Below are positions 32,595-43,345 of a stretch of 43,345 bases of DNA, one piece after another. The position numbers and the translations under genes are program-made. Below the pieces are notes generated by a model. It made no database searches. It saw only the letters and a list, made by a program, of their open reading frames with translations, and had not been told where the DNA came from. Position 1 is the stretch's first letter; the number at the start of each line of letters is the position of its first letter. This stretch comes from Cochliopodium minus (Eukaryota; Discosea; Himatismenida; Cochliopodiidae). The DNA is taken from positions 1-43,345 of the forward strand of contig JAMYWO010000311.1 in NCBI GenBank assembly GCA_024220525.1, written 5' to 3'.

Positions 32595-34211
32595 ATGAAA
32601 AGGAAAGAGGAACAGTCATTCTATAAGTATCTAAAAAATTGTGGCTTGAAAGAAGAACACTTTAAAAAAATAATAACAGTAGAAATGATAGCAGGAATTA
32701 AAGATTTTATGGGACTGACCTTAAATAGAGATAAACCAATGACTTTTTTACATTTAATTCAAAACCAAAGTTTCAATGAAGAAAAAATAGTTAAATTCCA
32801 TTACAATACTTGTTTCGTTGGATCGGCTCATAAAGAAGCTAATCAGGACAAAATAAAGAGATTAAATCTAAAAAAATTATCAAGAGGAAATATCGTCTAT
32901 TGCGGAGATAATGAGATAAATCAAAATTTAATGATGGATTTCATGAGATCGAATTATGATTCTTTGAGAGGGGAAGTCGATTTGGGACAATCAACGTTTC
33001 CTTTAAAAAACATATTTGTCTCTATGGAAGAAGATCTTTCATTTATTTTCAATTCAAAACCTGTTAAATTCAAATTGAAAGATCAGATTATTTATTTCGA
33101 AAATGGAAAACAATTGATTAGCTTAAAATTAATCAAAGATAGATTCTTCAGTGAAGTTGTGAAACATATAAATCTAGTTCAAGAACAGTGTGTCAACAAG
33201 TTGCCTTATTCCATTCGAATGAAAGTAAAGCCTCACTTGGAAATTATTGCCAAAAAGAAACAGAAAAATGGAAAAAATAAAAACAATCAAGCAAACTTGG
33301 CCACAAATCACAATTCTCCTATCAAAGTTCCTTCAATGAGTGAAAATAATGGCACCATAGGAAATAAGCCTCCATCCCTCTCAAACTCAAATCATAACAT
33401 CAATTATTATAATTTTACGTCTCCTTTCTCTTCTCCATTCAATCTGAGTATATCTTTAACTAATCCACTTAATTTTTCTAACACAAACAATGAAAACAAC
33501 ACAAATTTTCTCTCCTCTCCAATCAATCTTAACATTTCATTTGCTAATGCATTCCTTCCTTCTCATTTTGGTAATAACACAAACAATGAAAACCACACAA
33601 ATTATCTTTCTTCTTCAACTAATAACAACCTCTCATATCTCCATTACAATACTGTATCTCAACTTTCATCCAATATTTTAAATAATTACAACAATACCAA
33701 CAATGAAAACTTTCCTCCTCCTCAAAATTTGATTTATTATAAAAACAATCAAGGAATCTTGTTTTATGAAAGTAGTAAATTGAAACAGGATATCTATTCT
33801 GATTTGATTAAATTCAAAAGTCAAATCAAACTTGCCGTAAAGAAATATTCTGAAGGAAAGCTGAAGATTTATTGGATTTTTAGAAATCGTAATTTCGCAA
33901 AAGATGTTGATGAAAACAATAATTTAGAAAGTATCATCCAAAAAATAAACTCCAATTTTAAACAAATCAAAAATTTGTGTGAAAGAAATATTCCTGATGA
34001 ATACTTTATTTCAAATCCTCCACAAGATAGATATTATGTCACTTTTATGGAGAACACAATGTTCCGTGTTCATTTCCTTCATTCGGGGCAAATATTAAAG
34101 TTTAATCTTGAAATTCTTGAAGAAGAATTTAGAGTAACAGATGGAAAAAACAGAGTTTCAACTTTTTCAACATTTTCTGATTTTGAACAAAAAATTTTAA
34201 AGATAAATTAA
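32595..34211 (+). CDS. Unknown 538-residue protein with two similar terminal modules
   Basis: An intronless frame from ATG 32595 to TAA 34211. I do not recognise the family. Residues 1-60 are helical (NCGLKEEHFKKIITVEMI), vaguely SAM-like. A module ending near residue 200 reads IFVSMEEDLSFIF ... GKQLISLKLIKDRFFSEVVK. The C-terminal module reads YYVTFMENTMFRVHFL ... KNRVSTFSTFSDFEQKIL. The two have the same order of beta-like segments and end in a helix, recalling a degenerate SH2 domain (weak inference). Between them lies a low-complexity Asn/Ser linker with three copies of a TNNEN-containing unit (near 33484, 33584 and 33692). Lysine-rich KKKQKNGKNKN at the start of the linker could be a nuclear signal. 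Confidence 0.75.
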   Translation: MKRKEEQSFYKYLKNCGLKEEHFKKIITVEMIAGIKDFMGLTLNRDKPMTFLHLIQNQSFNEEKIVKFHYNTCFVGSAHKEANQDKIKRLNLKKLSRGNIVYCGDNEINQNLMMDFMRSNYDSLRGEVDLGQSTFPLKNIFVSMEEDLSFIFNSKPVKFKLKDQIIYFENGKQLISLKLIKDRFFSEVVKHINLVQEQCVNKLPYSIRMKVKPHLEIIAKKKQKNGKNKNNQANLATNHNSPIKVPSMSENNGTIGNKPPSLSNSNHNINYYNFTSPFSSPFNLSISLTNPLNFSNTNNENNTNFLSSPINLNISFANAFLPSHFGNNTNNENHTNYLSSSTNNNLSYLHYNTVSQLSSNILNNYNNTNNENFPPPQNLIYYKNNQGILFYESSKLKQDIYSDLIKFKSQIKLAVKKYSEGKLKIYWIFRNRNFAKDVDENNNLESIIQKINSNFKQIKNLCERNIPDEYFISNPPQDRYYVTFMENTMFRVHFLHSGQILKFNLEILEEEFRVTDGKNRVSTFSTFSDFEQKILKIN

Positions 34212-34269
34212 ATTATCTTTTTCGTTTTAAATCTCAATTTTCAATTTCAAAAAAAAAAAAAAATTGATT

Positions 34270-34464
34270 ATGGGAAATGCAAAATTAAAAAAGGAAAAAG
34301 AAGAAATTGAAGAAAATAGAATCAAATATCCTTGCAATAATTGCTCATGCCATGATTACAGAGAAGTATATATTTCAACACCTTACAATGATAACAATAT
34401 CACTATTTGTGCTTGTGATCATCATAAGAGAGCTCATAAAGGATATGAAAATTCAATTGATTAA
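34270..34464 (+). CDS. Small Cys/His-rich protein, probable zinc binder
   Basis: A 64-residue frame from ATG 34270 (MGNAKLKKEKEEIEENR) to TAA, 58 bp after the unknown gene's stop. It has a charged helical start, then the Cys/His pattern C-x2-C-x-C with later C-x-C-x2-HH and a final H (PCNNCSCHDY ... ICACDHHKRAH). This matches the look of a compact zinc-binding fold, but I cannot name the family. MGNAKL could be an N-myristoylation start (Gly2, Ala4 rather than Ser6; weak). It could also be a 3' exon of a longer gene, though no acceptor is convincing before it. Biased composition and motif spacing argue that it is real. Confidence 0.5.
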   Translation: MGNAKLKKEKEEIEENRIKYPCNNCSCHDYREVYISTPYNDNNITICACDHHKRAHKGYENSID

Positions 34465-34565
34465 AAAATTTATAAAGGGAAATAAAATTTAAAAAAAAAT
34501 ATTCTTTAAAATCAACAAAATTCATTGATATTTTTTAAAATAAGAATGTAATCCTCCAAAAATTT

Positions 34566-37500
34566 TTAATTTGTATTTTTTTTTTTCATTTCTTTTTCGA
34601 GAATCTCGTTTTGTTTTTTTAAAACTTCAATTTGTTGAAGAAGATTTAAAATAGTTTCACTTTCTTGGGTTTTTTTGTTTTGTTCAAGCAATTCCTCAGT
34701 TAAAACTGTTTCTTCATTTTCTTCAGTAGAAGCTTCAGTTCCTTCAGAAAATTCACCAATACAATCTTCAATAGATGAATTGTAATTTTTCTCTTTATAT
34801 TCACCAATACAATCTTCAACAAAAATTTTGCTTTTTCTTTCAATTTCATTGTTACTTAAAAAGTTCCTAAAATCAATTTTGTTGAAAGAATTACTAAAAG
34901 ATTTTTTGATTTTATGAGAGATGGGATTATCAATGTGTTTTTTTTCCTTTCTTTCCACTCTTTTTTGAATGAGATTGAAGAAAATGCCTGGATTATTTTT
35001 TTCAACAAAATTTTTTTCCCTGAAAAAATTAGAAATCGAAGAATTGATGGAATTCAATAATTCCACCATTGGTTGAAAGGAGAACATCTTTAATTTGAAG
35101 ACATTTGGAGTTGAAGAATTTGTATTACCAGGAAGAATTTTGGTTTTAACAACAATTTTCGCTTTTTGATTAGTTGGATCTTCAAAGCAAAGATAAAATC
35201 CATTTTTCCAATAAGCTTCTTTAAGAACTGTACTTTCTTTCAATAAAGATTTTCTTATTCTCATGAAAAGAATGTTTGTCCAAAAACTAATGTCAAATTT
35301 GGTTGAGTATTCGACAATACAATGAGATTTGAGTTCCACTTCATCTAAATTTTGCTTTTGTTTATCTGGTTTTTGTTTGGGAAACAAGAGAGGAACAAAG
35401 TAACGCCTTTGTTCTTTACTATTTGTTGTGTTGACGATGAATCCCAGACAATTCAAAACTTTGATTAAGAATGATCTTTTCTCCTTGTTTTCTTTAGAAA
35501 TAAATTCGCAATTAAGAACGTTGTTGATGATTGAGTTTCGGGAGGAATTGTCTATCACATGAATGTGCTGTGTCAAATCAACGAATTTTTCATTTTTTAC
35601 TTTTTCATAAATTTCCGTTTTTTGGGTGGAAATGAATTCTTCCAAGATATTTTGGTAACCCTCTTTGTAAATCATGTTTTGTACATCGGATAGTCTATTG
35701 ACGTATTCAAAGTAGCCCAGTCTTTGTGTAAAACTCTTTTCCTTTATTTCTTTATTTGATTTTTCTTGCATAGGCTCTCCTAAAGAATTCTTCAATTCAT
35801 TCAGAGTATTTTCTACCACTTTTAAGCAAAGATCCCTTTTATAATTATCTCTTTCAAACTTTTTCAATTGTTCAGAAATAAATTGGAGCATTTTCTGTAT
35901 GGCTTTCTTTCCGTAATTGAAAATGGCTCTCGTAATGGAGCCCAACAATTCTGTGTCCGTGATTACAAAATCTTTCAATGCATCCATGTCGAAGTAAACA
36001 ATCAAACCCAATTTGTGGAGATCACACAAAATATGGTTCAAATCTTTCGAAACGTTTTCTTTGAGGTAAGGTTTGAGAGAAGAGATTTTTAAGAAAGTTT
36101 CACCATCCTCCTTCTCCTCCAATCCTCTCATATAAGAGTTCTTATTAGACAAGATGCGAATTTGATTATAAACATTTTTGTGATCAGAGTTAATGTGAAC
36201 GCTGTGCTTTGATCCTTCGTATTGTTCCATCACTTTCTGGATCACTTTAAGATCTTGTTTCTGGTTGCTAATTGAATAAAAAAGGGAAATTTTCCCTTGT
36301 GAAGGATAATCGTAGAAACAATGAAATTTATGATTAGTTTTGGTTTTAAATCTGTTCAATTCTTTTTTTTAAAAAAAAATCAATTATTTTTTATCAATTA
36401 ATTTTTTTTTGATGAATTGTTTTTACCTTCATTGATCTCAAACATTCTTTTTTCTGTTTCTTCTTTTTTTCGTCTTCAACAAACTTTGTTCCAAACAATA
36501 CAATCCTCAAGTTTTTTCCTATCTGTGATTGAAGAAAATGAACCCAATAATCCAATCTATTTTTGGAAACTATCTCTGACACTTCAAAAGACAAATCTAA
36601 CAATAAAAAAAAGACACATTCAGTGCTCATGTAGTGCATGTGTGACAATAGATACTCCTCTTTCCCTGAAAAATCAAAGACAGAAATTGGTTTGTTACTT
36701 TTCTTCATTTTGAACCGGAATACGTCCATTATGTCTGTCATTTGATATTCCTTTCTCCTTGGAGATTTCATTTCTTTGTTTTTCTTATTTAATTCAAAAA
36801 ACTTGCAAATTTTTTAAAAAAGATTATAAATTTATAATTTTAAAATTTTTATTATTTTTACCTTGAATTTTAACAAAGATTTTTCATAGTCGTCCTGTCC
36901 AATAATGCAAATTCTCAGATTCTCTATTCCAATATCAACTTGTTCCTTTGGTGTCTTCTTTTCTCTTTTTGTAATTATTTTTTTCAAAGGGGAGAAAAAC
37001 TTTGGGCTTTCTATTTTCTCGTAAGATTTTGCTCTATTATGTGTAGGCTTTCCTTTTTTAACTTTATATTACTTAAAAAAGAAAATAATAGGAGAATTAC
37101 TTAAGCTTTGTAATTTGGGAGATTTGAATGTTTTTATTTCCCCGCGATTCTTTGAATCTTTCTTTGAGAATTTTAAAAATTCATTTTCTCCAATTTTATT
37201 CTCAATGTTGGTGTTGTTCTGTCGATTATCTTAAATAATTGAATAATATAAATAAATTAATAATACTTGAGTATTTTACTTGTATTCTCCAAAGAGAAAG
37301 TATCTTCTGTTTTTAAAGTGATGATCTCTTTGTTTTTTATTTTATCGGTAATATCCGTCAATTCAAATTCCTAATCAGATCAATCAAATAAGTTGAAAAA
37401 ATGAAGAGAAAGCATTACCAAACCATTGTCTTTCAATTTATTTTTCATTACTGAAAAAATTTCGTGGAAATTTTTGTTTTCGAGTATCAAATCAATGAAC

Positions 37501-38926
37501 ATTTTAGATTCAATGCTAATCTTGTCCAATTTTTCAGCATTAATGATTAGAAACTTCACCATTTTGTCGGAGACTTCTTGATTCTCGAATAAAAGTTGAA
37601 AAATGGATTTCGCCTCTTTATTTTCCAATCCTAGATCGCATTTGTTATCGACAAAACATTGAATGGTGTCCCAAGAAATATTGTTGAACTGGCAAATGAT
37701 ATGGAGAGGTGTATTTTTGTTCTCATCACGATAATTAATATCAGACTTGTCTTCTATCAACTTTTTGATGATTTTAATCAAGGTTGATTCTCCCAAGCAA
37801 ATTAAAGAAATTTTTTTCTCTAAAGAATGGCGTTCTCTCATCTGACTTGCTAATATCTCGCTCTTTGTGGCAGATTTCACTCTGTTGATGTAAATACTCA
37901 AAGTATCTTGTTCCTTGATATCTTTTAGATCGAAATGTTCCTTGAGGTAGATTTTGTTAATTTCCTCATGAAGTAGAACCAAAATTTCAAAGTCCTTTGA
38001 ACTCTTTAATTCTTCATTTTCAACTAAAGATATCGTATTGCATTCTTCGTTCAAGACATGAACTATTACCCTAAAGACAAAGGAAAAAGATTCATAAATT
38101 TGAGAGACATCTTCCCTTTGATGAATTCTAACATGTGATGAAAAAGAATCAATCTCTTGTTTTTTTGTTCTCCATTAAAAGAAAGTATCATCTCTTTCTT
38201 GTACTTGATCTCTTCTTGGCAAAATTTTACTGATTCCTCTAGTAAACTGGTTAAAAGGGAACATCCATTCTTTTCATTATTCTTGCATTTTAGTCCAGAT
38301 ATTGCCCAAAAGCAATTTTGAAGGCAATTATCTTTGATCGAAAGATATTTTGTTGGAAATTCATCCATTCCCAAGATATCTTCTGAATTCGTATCCAATA
38401 TCATCAATATATGACCATGTAAGATTTTATTCAAAATTTTAATTATTTCCTCAATATCCAGCTCAAATTCTTTTTCCTTCTCGTCTATATAGGTGCATAG
38501 ATAATGTCTTCCTTCTCTTTTTTGAACATCACCTGTATAATACAGAACAAGAAGTTTTGATCCATTCTTTTTAGAGATATATTCTATTCTATTCTCCAGT
38601 AGATCCAAAATTCTGGATTTTCTAGCATCTTTGCCAACAAATTGAATTTTCTCCCTCGCTTTAAAAATAGATTGAATTTTATTTATATTATTTTCTGAAA
38701 AAGTAGTTTCTTCATCACAACCAATGGTAATAAGAGATGTATGTTCGTAAATTTTTGTTAAATTCTCTATCTTTTCAACTTTTTCGTAATTTAAAAACTC
38801 TTTTTCTTCGAACATCTTTTGGTTATTCAAAATTTCAATCAATAATTGAATCAAATCTGAATGATCAATTATTAGAATGTAAACACCCGTATGAAACTTG
38901 TTTTTTTTTTTTATTTTATTTATCAT
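34566..38926 (-). CDS. Pseudo-caspase / ankyrin / degenerate Roc-COR protein (Roco family)
   Basis: Start ATG 38926. Exons 38926-38133, 38070-37419, 37370-37280, 37229-37101, 37061-36862 and 36750-36427 join in phase to 730 codons. The last exon (about 36360-34566) adds about 597 residues; that final junction does not resolve in phase by hand. Residues 10-264 follow the caspase/metacaspase fold order: GVYILIIDHSDL, DARKSRILDLLENRI, LLVLYYTGD (family YYSGHG), HYLCTYIDE, HILMILDTNSED (family LILDTCHSG), WAISGLKC and LLTSLLEES. Both catalytic positions are replaced (His by Asp, Cys by Asn). Ankyrin repeats (about 360-440) include NKNTPLHIICQ. The Roc domain has GQDDYEKS (P-loop, one Gly lost), ISVFDFSGKEEYL (G3) and RIVLFGTKF (G4 region). 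COR is marked by LGLIVYFDMDALKDFVITD near 870. The C-terminus has VEDCIGE/IEDCIGE twin units and a coiled coil (LLQQIEVLKKQNEILEKE). Confidence 0.8.
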
Positions 38927-38957
38927 TTATATTATTATTTTAAATTCAAATATTCAC

Positions 38958-39017
38958 CTTTTATTTTGTTTTCCCAAAATGAAAATTGGAATTTATCCAA
39001 CGTGCAAGAACGAGGAT
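38958..39017 (-). other. Unassigned 60-nt exon-like segment
   Basis: Bounded by TTTCAAAG and GTGAATAT on the minus strand and open as PRSCTLDKFQFSFWENKIK, with more G+C than its flanks. It lies between the Roco gene start and copy B's stop. It does not join the Roco gene in phase and may be 5' untranslated sequence or an old fragment. Confidence 0.35.
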
Positions 39018-39139
39018 CTTTGAAAAATTTTTAATTCAAAATTTAGAATAAAAAAAAGAGATTGAGGAAATAAAAATAAACAAAATAATTAAATAATTTT
39101 TTATTTATTTTTATCCATCAAGGGGAGGTTGAAAATAAT

Positions 39140-42100
39140 TTAAAGTTTAAGAACATCCTTAATTCTTTGTTCAACATGATGAACGGCGGAAATATCTTCA
39201 ACAGTACCAGGGACTTTGTATTCTTTCTTGTTGGCGATGTTTCTCATGACACCTCTCAAGATCTTTCCAGACTTTGTCTTAGGAAGATGATCAACAAATA
39301 CAATCTTGGAAACTGTAGAAATGGCGCCAATCTTTTCTCTGACTTGTTGGGAGAGTTCCGAACTGATATTATCTCCTTTTTCAACTCCATTTTTCAAAAC
39401 AACAATAGCACAAGGAGATTCACCTAAAAATAAAAAAATTTAAAAAATAAAAAAAAAAACAAGAAAAAATAAATAAAGAAAAAAAATTCAAATTAATTGA
39501 CTTAAATAATAAAAAAACAATAAATTAAAAAATTTAAAATAAATAAAATGAAAATTTATTTTTACCTTTCAATTCATCGTTAATACCAAATACAGCAGAC
39601 TCAGCAACATTGTGGTTTGCGTTAATAACTTCCTCAATAGCACCAGTAGAAAGTCTGTGTCCAGAGACGTTGATGACATCATCAACGCGGGTCATGATGT
39701 GGAGATAACCATCCTCATCAATGAAACCAGCATCCCCTGTAGTGTAATACCCTGGATGTTGGTCAAAATATTTGGTTTTAAATCCCTTGTCGTTTTTCCA
39801 CAAAGTAGTGAATGTACCAGGAGGCAATGGTTCTAAAAATAAAAAAAATAAAAAAAAAAAATGTAAAAATGTTTCAAATAATTAACAATAATCAAAAAAT
39901 AAAAATAAAAATTAATAAATAATTAAAGTGGAATAAAACGTATTTTTTATAAATGATTACCTTTTACACAAACTTCCCCAACTTCACCATGAGGCAATAC
40001 TTTATTTTCGTCATTCAAAATTTGGATGTTGTATCCAGGAACAGGAAATGAGCCTTTAAAAAAAAAAGAAAAGAAAATATTAAAAACAAAAAACAAAATC
40101 TAAAATATTCAAAAAATAAATTTAAATTTAAAGATAAAACAAAAAAAATAAAAATTTGAAAATTTGAAAGTAAATAGAAAAAAAAAGTTTACAAGAACCA
40201 GGTTTAGATTTAAGTTCATTTTCATAGTATCCGAGGCAAAAGGTACCCATTGGAAAGCCTGTCTCAGTTTGCCACCATTGGTCCAAGACACGTTTTTTGA
40301 CGTGAGAACCAGTCCATTCGATGATAGAAGGATCTAAAAATGAATAAAATCAAAAAAATGAAAAAAAATACTAAAAAAAAAATTTAAAAAAAAAAATTTG
40401 AAAATAAAAAAATAAAATATTTTAAAAGATTAAATAATGATTGATAAAAATAAATTTCTTTACCAGCACGTTCTCCAACTAAAAATAAACTGTCAAGACC
40501 TGACAAATTATGTTTTTTAATGAATTCTCCGTTCGGATCTTCTTTTCTGATTGCCCTCATAGCAGTAGGAGAAGTAACCAAGGTGTGAACATTATAATCC
40601 TCAACAACTCTCCAAAAAGCTCCTGCGTCAGGTGTACCAATAGGCTAATAAGAAAGGAAAAAAGAATTTAAAATTTTAAAAAAAATAAAAAAAAAATAAT
40701 TAAAAAATTCAAATATTTGAAAACAAAATTTCTTTTAAGATTAAAAAATTAAAAAAATTAATTGAAAAAAACTGAAAAATAATAAAAAAACTGAAATTAT
40801 GATTAAAAAAACTGAAAATTTTTTTTTTTTACCTTTCCCTCATACATAACAGAGGTACAACCACCCAACAAAGGACCATAAACCATGTAGCTGTGCCCAA
40901 CAACCCAACCGATATCACTAGAAGCCCAAAAGACATCACCAGGCTTGCAATCAAAGACAGCAGGGACAGACCACTTCAAAGAGACGCAAGCACCTGCAGT
41001 GTCTCTAATAACGCCCTTTGGATCTCCTGTTGTGCCCGATGTGTAGAGGATGTAGAGAGGGTGATTGGAGTCGACGGGAACACATCCTTCGATTACAGGG
41101 TAGTTTTTCTCGTTAAGGAGGAGCTTCCAGTCGTAGTCTCTTTTTCCCATTTCCACTCTGAAGTTGAGCTCTTCTCTGTTCAAGATAATGCATTTTTCAG
41201 GTTTGTGGGATGACAAGTTGATTGCTTTGTCTAGCAATGGCTAAAAGAATTAAAAAGAAAAGTTGAAAAAGGCTAAATAAGTTAACGTTAAAAATGAAAA
41301 AAAAGAGGTTTCAAAAAAGATTATAAAAAGAAAAAACATCATTCTTTTTAAACAATAATCCTTTGTTTCTTATTAATTTTTTTTTTACCTTGTAATGTAT
41401 TTCTCCTTTTGGTTCGACACTTCCAGAGCATGAAATCACGAATTTTGCTTCACTGTGTTGGATTCTTTGTGCGAGTTGTTCAGGTGCAAACCCTCCGAAC
41501 ACGACGGAATGGATTGCTCCTATTCTTGCGCATGATAACATTGCTATTGCTGCTTCGGGGGAATTAGGCATACTTTTGAAAAAAAGATTAATTCAAATTC
41601 AAATATTAAATGATTTATTAATTGCATATCTTGTTAATGAATATAGAATAAGGAAATATATGTTTGTTTTATCTTTATAAGGATAGATTTATCACTTGTA
41701 ATATCAAATGATGTCAAAAATAATGTTGATCTTTACTCAATTTATTATCAAAAGATCTATTTTTAAACATAAAGATTATACTAACCACAAATTATGAATA
41801 AATAATAGATATGGTTGACTAATAATAACAAGTTTCTTTATTTTTTACTAGATAACTGCTCTATCTCCTTTCTTCAATCCCATTTTGTGTAATACTCCAG
41901 AAAAATTCTTCACTTCTTCCAATAATTGATTGTATGTTAATTGCTTCTTTGTTTTCTATAAATTATAAGAGGAATATTAATGTCAATGAAATTATAAAGG
42001 AAAAAATATTTAATCTTTAAAGAATTAATAGATCATATATGAGTATATTCTTATTCTAATTTTCTTTGTATGTTATATTATAAGCTCATTCTGTTTTAAT

Positions 42101-42556
42101 TCCATATATTATAATCTTGGTATTCTGAAAAATTAATCTCTTTATAATTCTTACAGTAACAGGTGAATCGAAAATGATGGCAGTTTGATCCCCTCTTCCT
42201 TCTGCTACATTTATATCTACTGCATTGAAACATGCATTTATCATACCACCTTTGAACCATTTATTATATGGAGGATTGCTTTGATCAACGACATCTTGAT
42301 ATCCTCTAAACCTAATAATGCATAATATGATTTATTAAATGTGTTTTAATATATTAAATTCTCGATTTATTTACCATGATACTAATTTGGATTGTTTTTT
42401 CCAAAATGCTTCTGGATTTGTGATTGAGAATTTATAATCATTCAGGTAATGTTCAGAGACATATTTTAATCTATCTTGATCAATGTTATTGAAGTAAAAT
42501 CTCTTGTTGTTAGAGAAATTTTTGATCTTATTAAAAATATTCTTTTTTATCTTCAT
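39140..42556 (-). CDS. Propionyl/acetyl-CoA synthetase copy B (ACSS3/PrpE type), complete
   Basis: Ten exons (42556-42375, 42311-42155, 41955-41849, 41572-41389, 41240-40833, 40644-40464, 40333-40193, 40053-39961, 39832-39566, 39423-39140) sum to 668 codons (667 residues), right for PrpE/ACSS3. It converts propionate (or acetate), ATP and CoA to acyl-CoA, AMP and PPi. Motifs: [11 protein letters not shown] at about 276, [11 protein letters not shown] at about 427, [20 protein letters not shown] with the adenylate-binding aspartate, [10 protein letters not shown] hinge, and [10 protein letters not shown] with the catalytic lysine near 627. The basic, Asn/Lys-rich N-terminus ([14 protein letters not shown]) may target mitochondria (inference). 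Exons 4-5 and introns 3 and 7 nearly match copy A. Together with the racemase, the genes point to propionyl-CoA and branched-chain acyl metabolism, but no physical operon exists. Confidence 0.95.
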
Positions 42557-42772
42557 TTTTTTTTATTTTATATTTAAAATAAATTTGTTTTAATTCTTTT
42601 ATATTTTTTGCTGAAGCAAATGGATCAAAATGAAAATCCATAAACTTCCTCTTCAATATTTTTTGATTGGATTCATCTTTTAATTCAAAAAATATTTTAA
42701 ATTTGAATTAGAAATTTGAAAGTTATTAACAAATCTTTTTAATTGAAAAGGTCAATAATAAATACAAAGCTT
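42557..42772 (-). promoter_or_regulatory. Spacer between tandem acyl-CoA synthetases B and C
   Basis: 216 bp between copy C's stop and copy B's start. It contains AGAGGAAGTTT on the minus strand at 42642-42652, placed as in copy A (see the entry at 2272). Otherwise A/T-rich, with no other feature. Confidence 0.3.
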
Positions 42773-43345
42773 CTAATTTTTCTTAAAGAGAATATCCTTA
42801 ATTTTGTGTTCAACATGATGAACAGCGGAAATGTCCTCAACAGTACCTGGGACCTTATATTCTCTACCATTAGCCATACTTTTCATCAAAGCCCTCAAAA
42901 TCTTTCCAGACTTGGTCTTAGGAAGATGATCGACGTAAATGAACTTTGAAACGGTGGAAATTGCTCCAATTTTTTCTCTGATTTGTTGGGAGAGTTCCGA
43001 GTTCAATTTATCACTTGGATGGACTCCATTTTTCAAAACAATAATGGCACAAGGCGCTTCACCTATATAATAAGAATAAAAAATAAATTAAAAAAATAAA
43101 AATTTAAATAAATAAAATAAAAACAAATAAATAAAAAAATGAAAAAAAAAAATAATTTTATTTTTTACCTTTCAATTCATCGTTAATACCAATAACAGCA
43201 GACTCAGAAATGTTTTTGTTTGCGTTAATTACTTCCTCAATAGCACCAGTAGAAAGTCTATGGCTTGCGACGTTGATGACATCATCAACGCGGGTCATGA
43301 TGTGGAGATAACCATCCTCATCAATGAAACCAGCATCCCCTGTAG
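42773..43345 (-). CDS. Propionyl/acetyl-CoA synthetase copy C, C-terminal end only
   Basis: Exons 43345-43169 (continuing beyond the window) and 43062-42773 encode the last part of a third synthetase sequence, ending KDILFKKN and TAG. It keeps [20 protein letters not shown] and the catalytic-lysine motif [10 protein letters not shown]. The hinge reads NVASHRLSTG where copy B has [10 protein letters not shown], so the conserved Gly is Ser here; this may alter the domain rotation needed for the thioester step (inference). The connecting intron (43063-43168) differs from the corresponding intron in copy B. It is in tandem, same strand, 216 bp from copy B. Confidence 0.93.

Noticed and set aside
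1-43345. Alternative genetic code or bacterial origin
   Set aside because: TAA, TGA and TAG each terminate well-aligned proteins, and spliceosomal introns interrupt nearly every gene.
1-43345. tRNA, rRNA or transposon genes
   Set aside because: No cloverleaf B-box pair, rRNA-like tract, transposase, reverse transcriptase or long terminal repeat was recognised on either strand.

Overview
The window is nuclear DNA from a very AT-rich unicellular eukaryote. Genes are broken by many short (about 50-150 nt) AT-rich GT-AG introns, intergenic gaps are mostly 60-300 bp, and proteins carry Asn-rich stretches. TAA, TGA and TAG all end genes, so the code is standard. RasGAP/SH3, kelch and Roco genes, fungal-type Zn2Cys6 factors and a racemase with a PTS1-like end suggest an amoeboid protist or similar lineage, but the species cannot be fixed from sequence alone.

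Layout: (1) 125-2271, a 3'-truncated propionyl/acetyl-CoA synthetase (copy A, minus). (2) 2542-4779, a kelch gene (minus) diverging from a RasGAP-SH3-SH3 gene (5016-8330, plus), then a small EF-hand gene (8714-9818, plus). (3) 9819-10157, an A/T microsatellite with an undetermined base, into which a secreted GH30-type glycosidase gene (minus) is cut off. (4) 11164-29476, eight tandem minus-strand paralogues. Each encodes a Zn2Cys6 zinc cluster, a GRPK AT-hook-like motif (degenerate in one), a C4 zinc ribbon, a coiled coil, a PAS domain and an acidic/aromatic C-terminal tail. (5) 29748-34464, plus-strand genes: alpha-methylacyl-CoA racemase, an LRR-like protein, a 538-residue unknown and a small Cys/His-rich protein. 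(6) 34566-38926, a minus-strand gene that reads as inactive caspase fold, ankyrin repeats, degenerate Roc GTPase, COR domain and coiled coil. (7) 39140-43345, a complete acyl-CoA synthetase (copy B) and the C-terminal end of another (copy C), both minus.

The two most unusual things are the eight-gene transcription-factor array and the pseudo-caspase/ankyrin/Roc/COR protein. In three array members the DNA-binding half, introns included, is nearly identical while the sensor half has diverged. The acyl-CoA synthetase copies also look like mosaics made by gene conversion. Several genes need 4-22 nt micro-exons to keep frame. Exon boundaries were derived by hand from splice signals, phase and family motifs; ends marked uncertain need transcript data.
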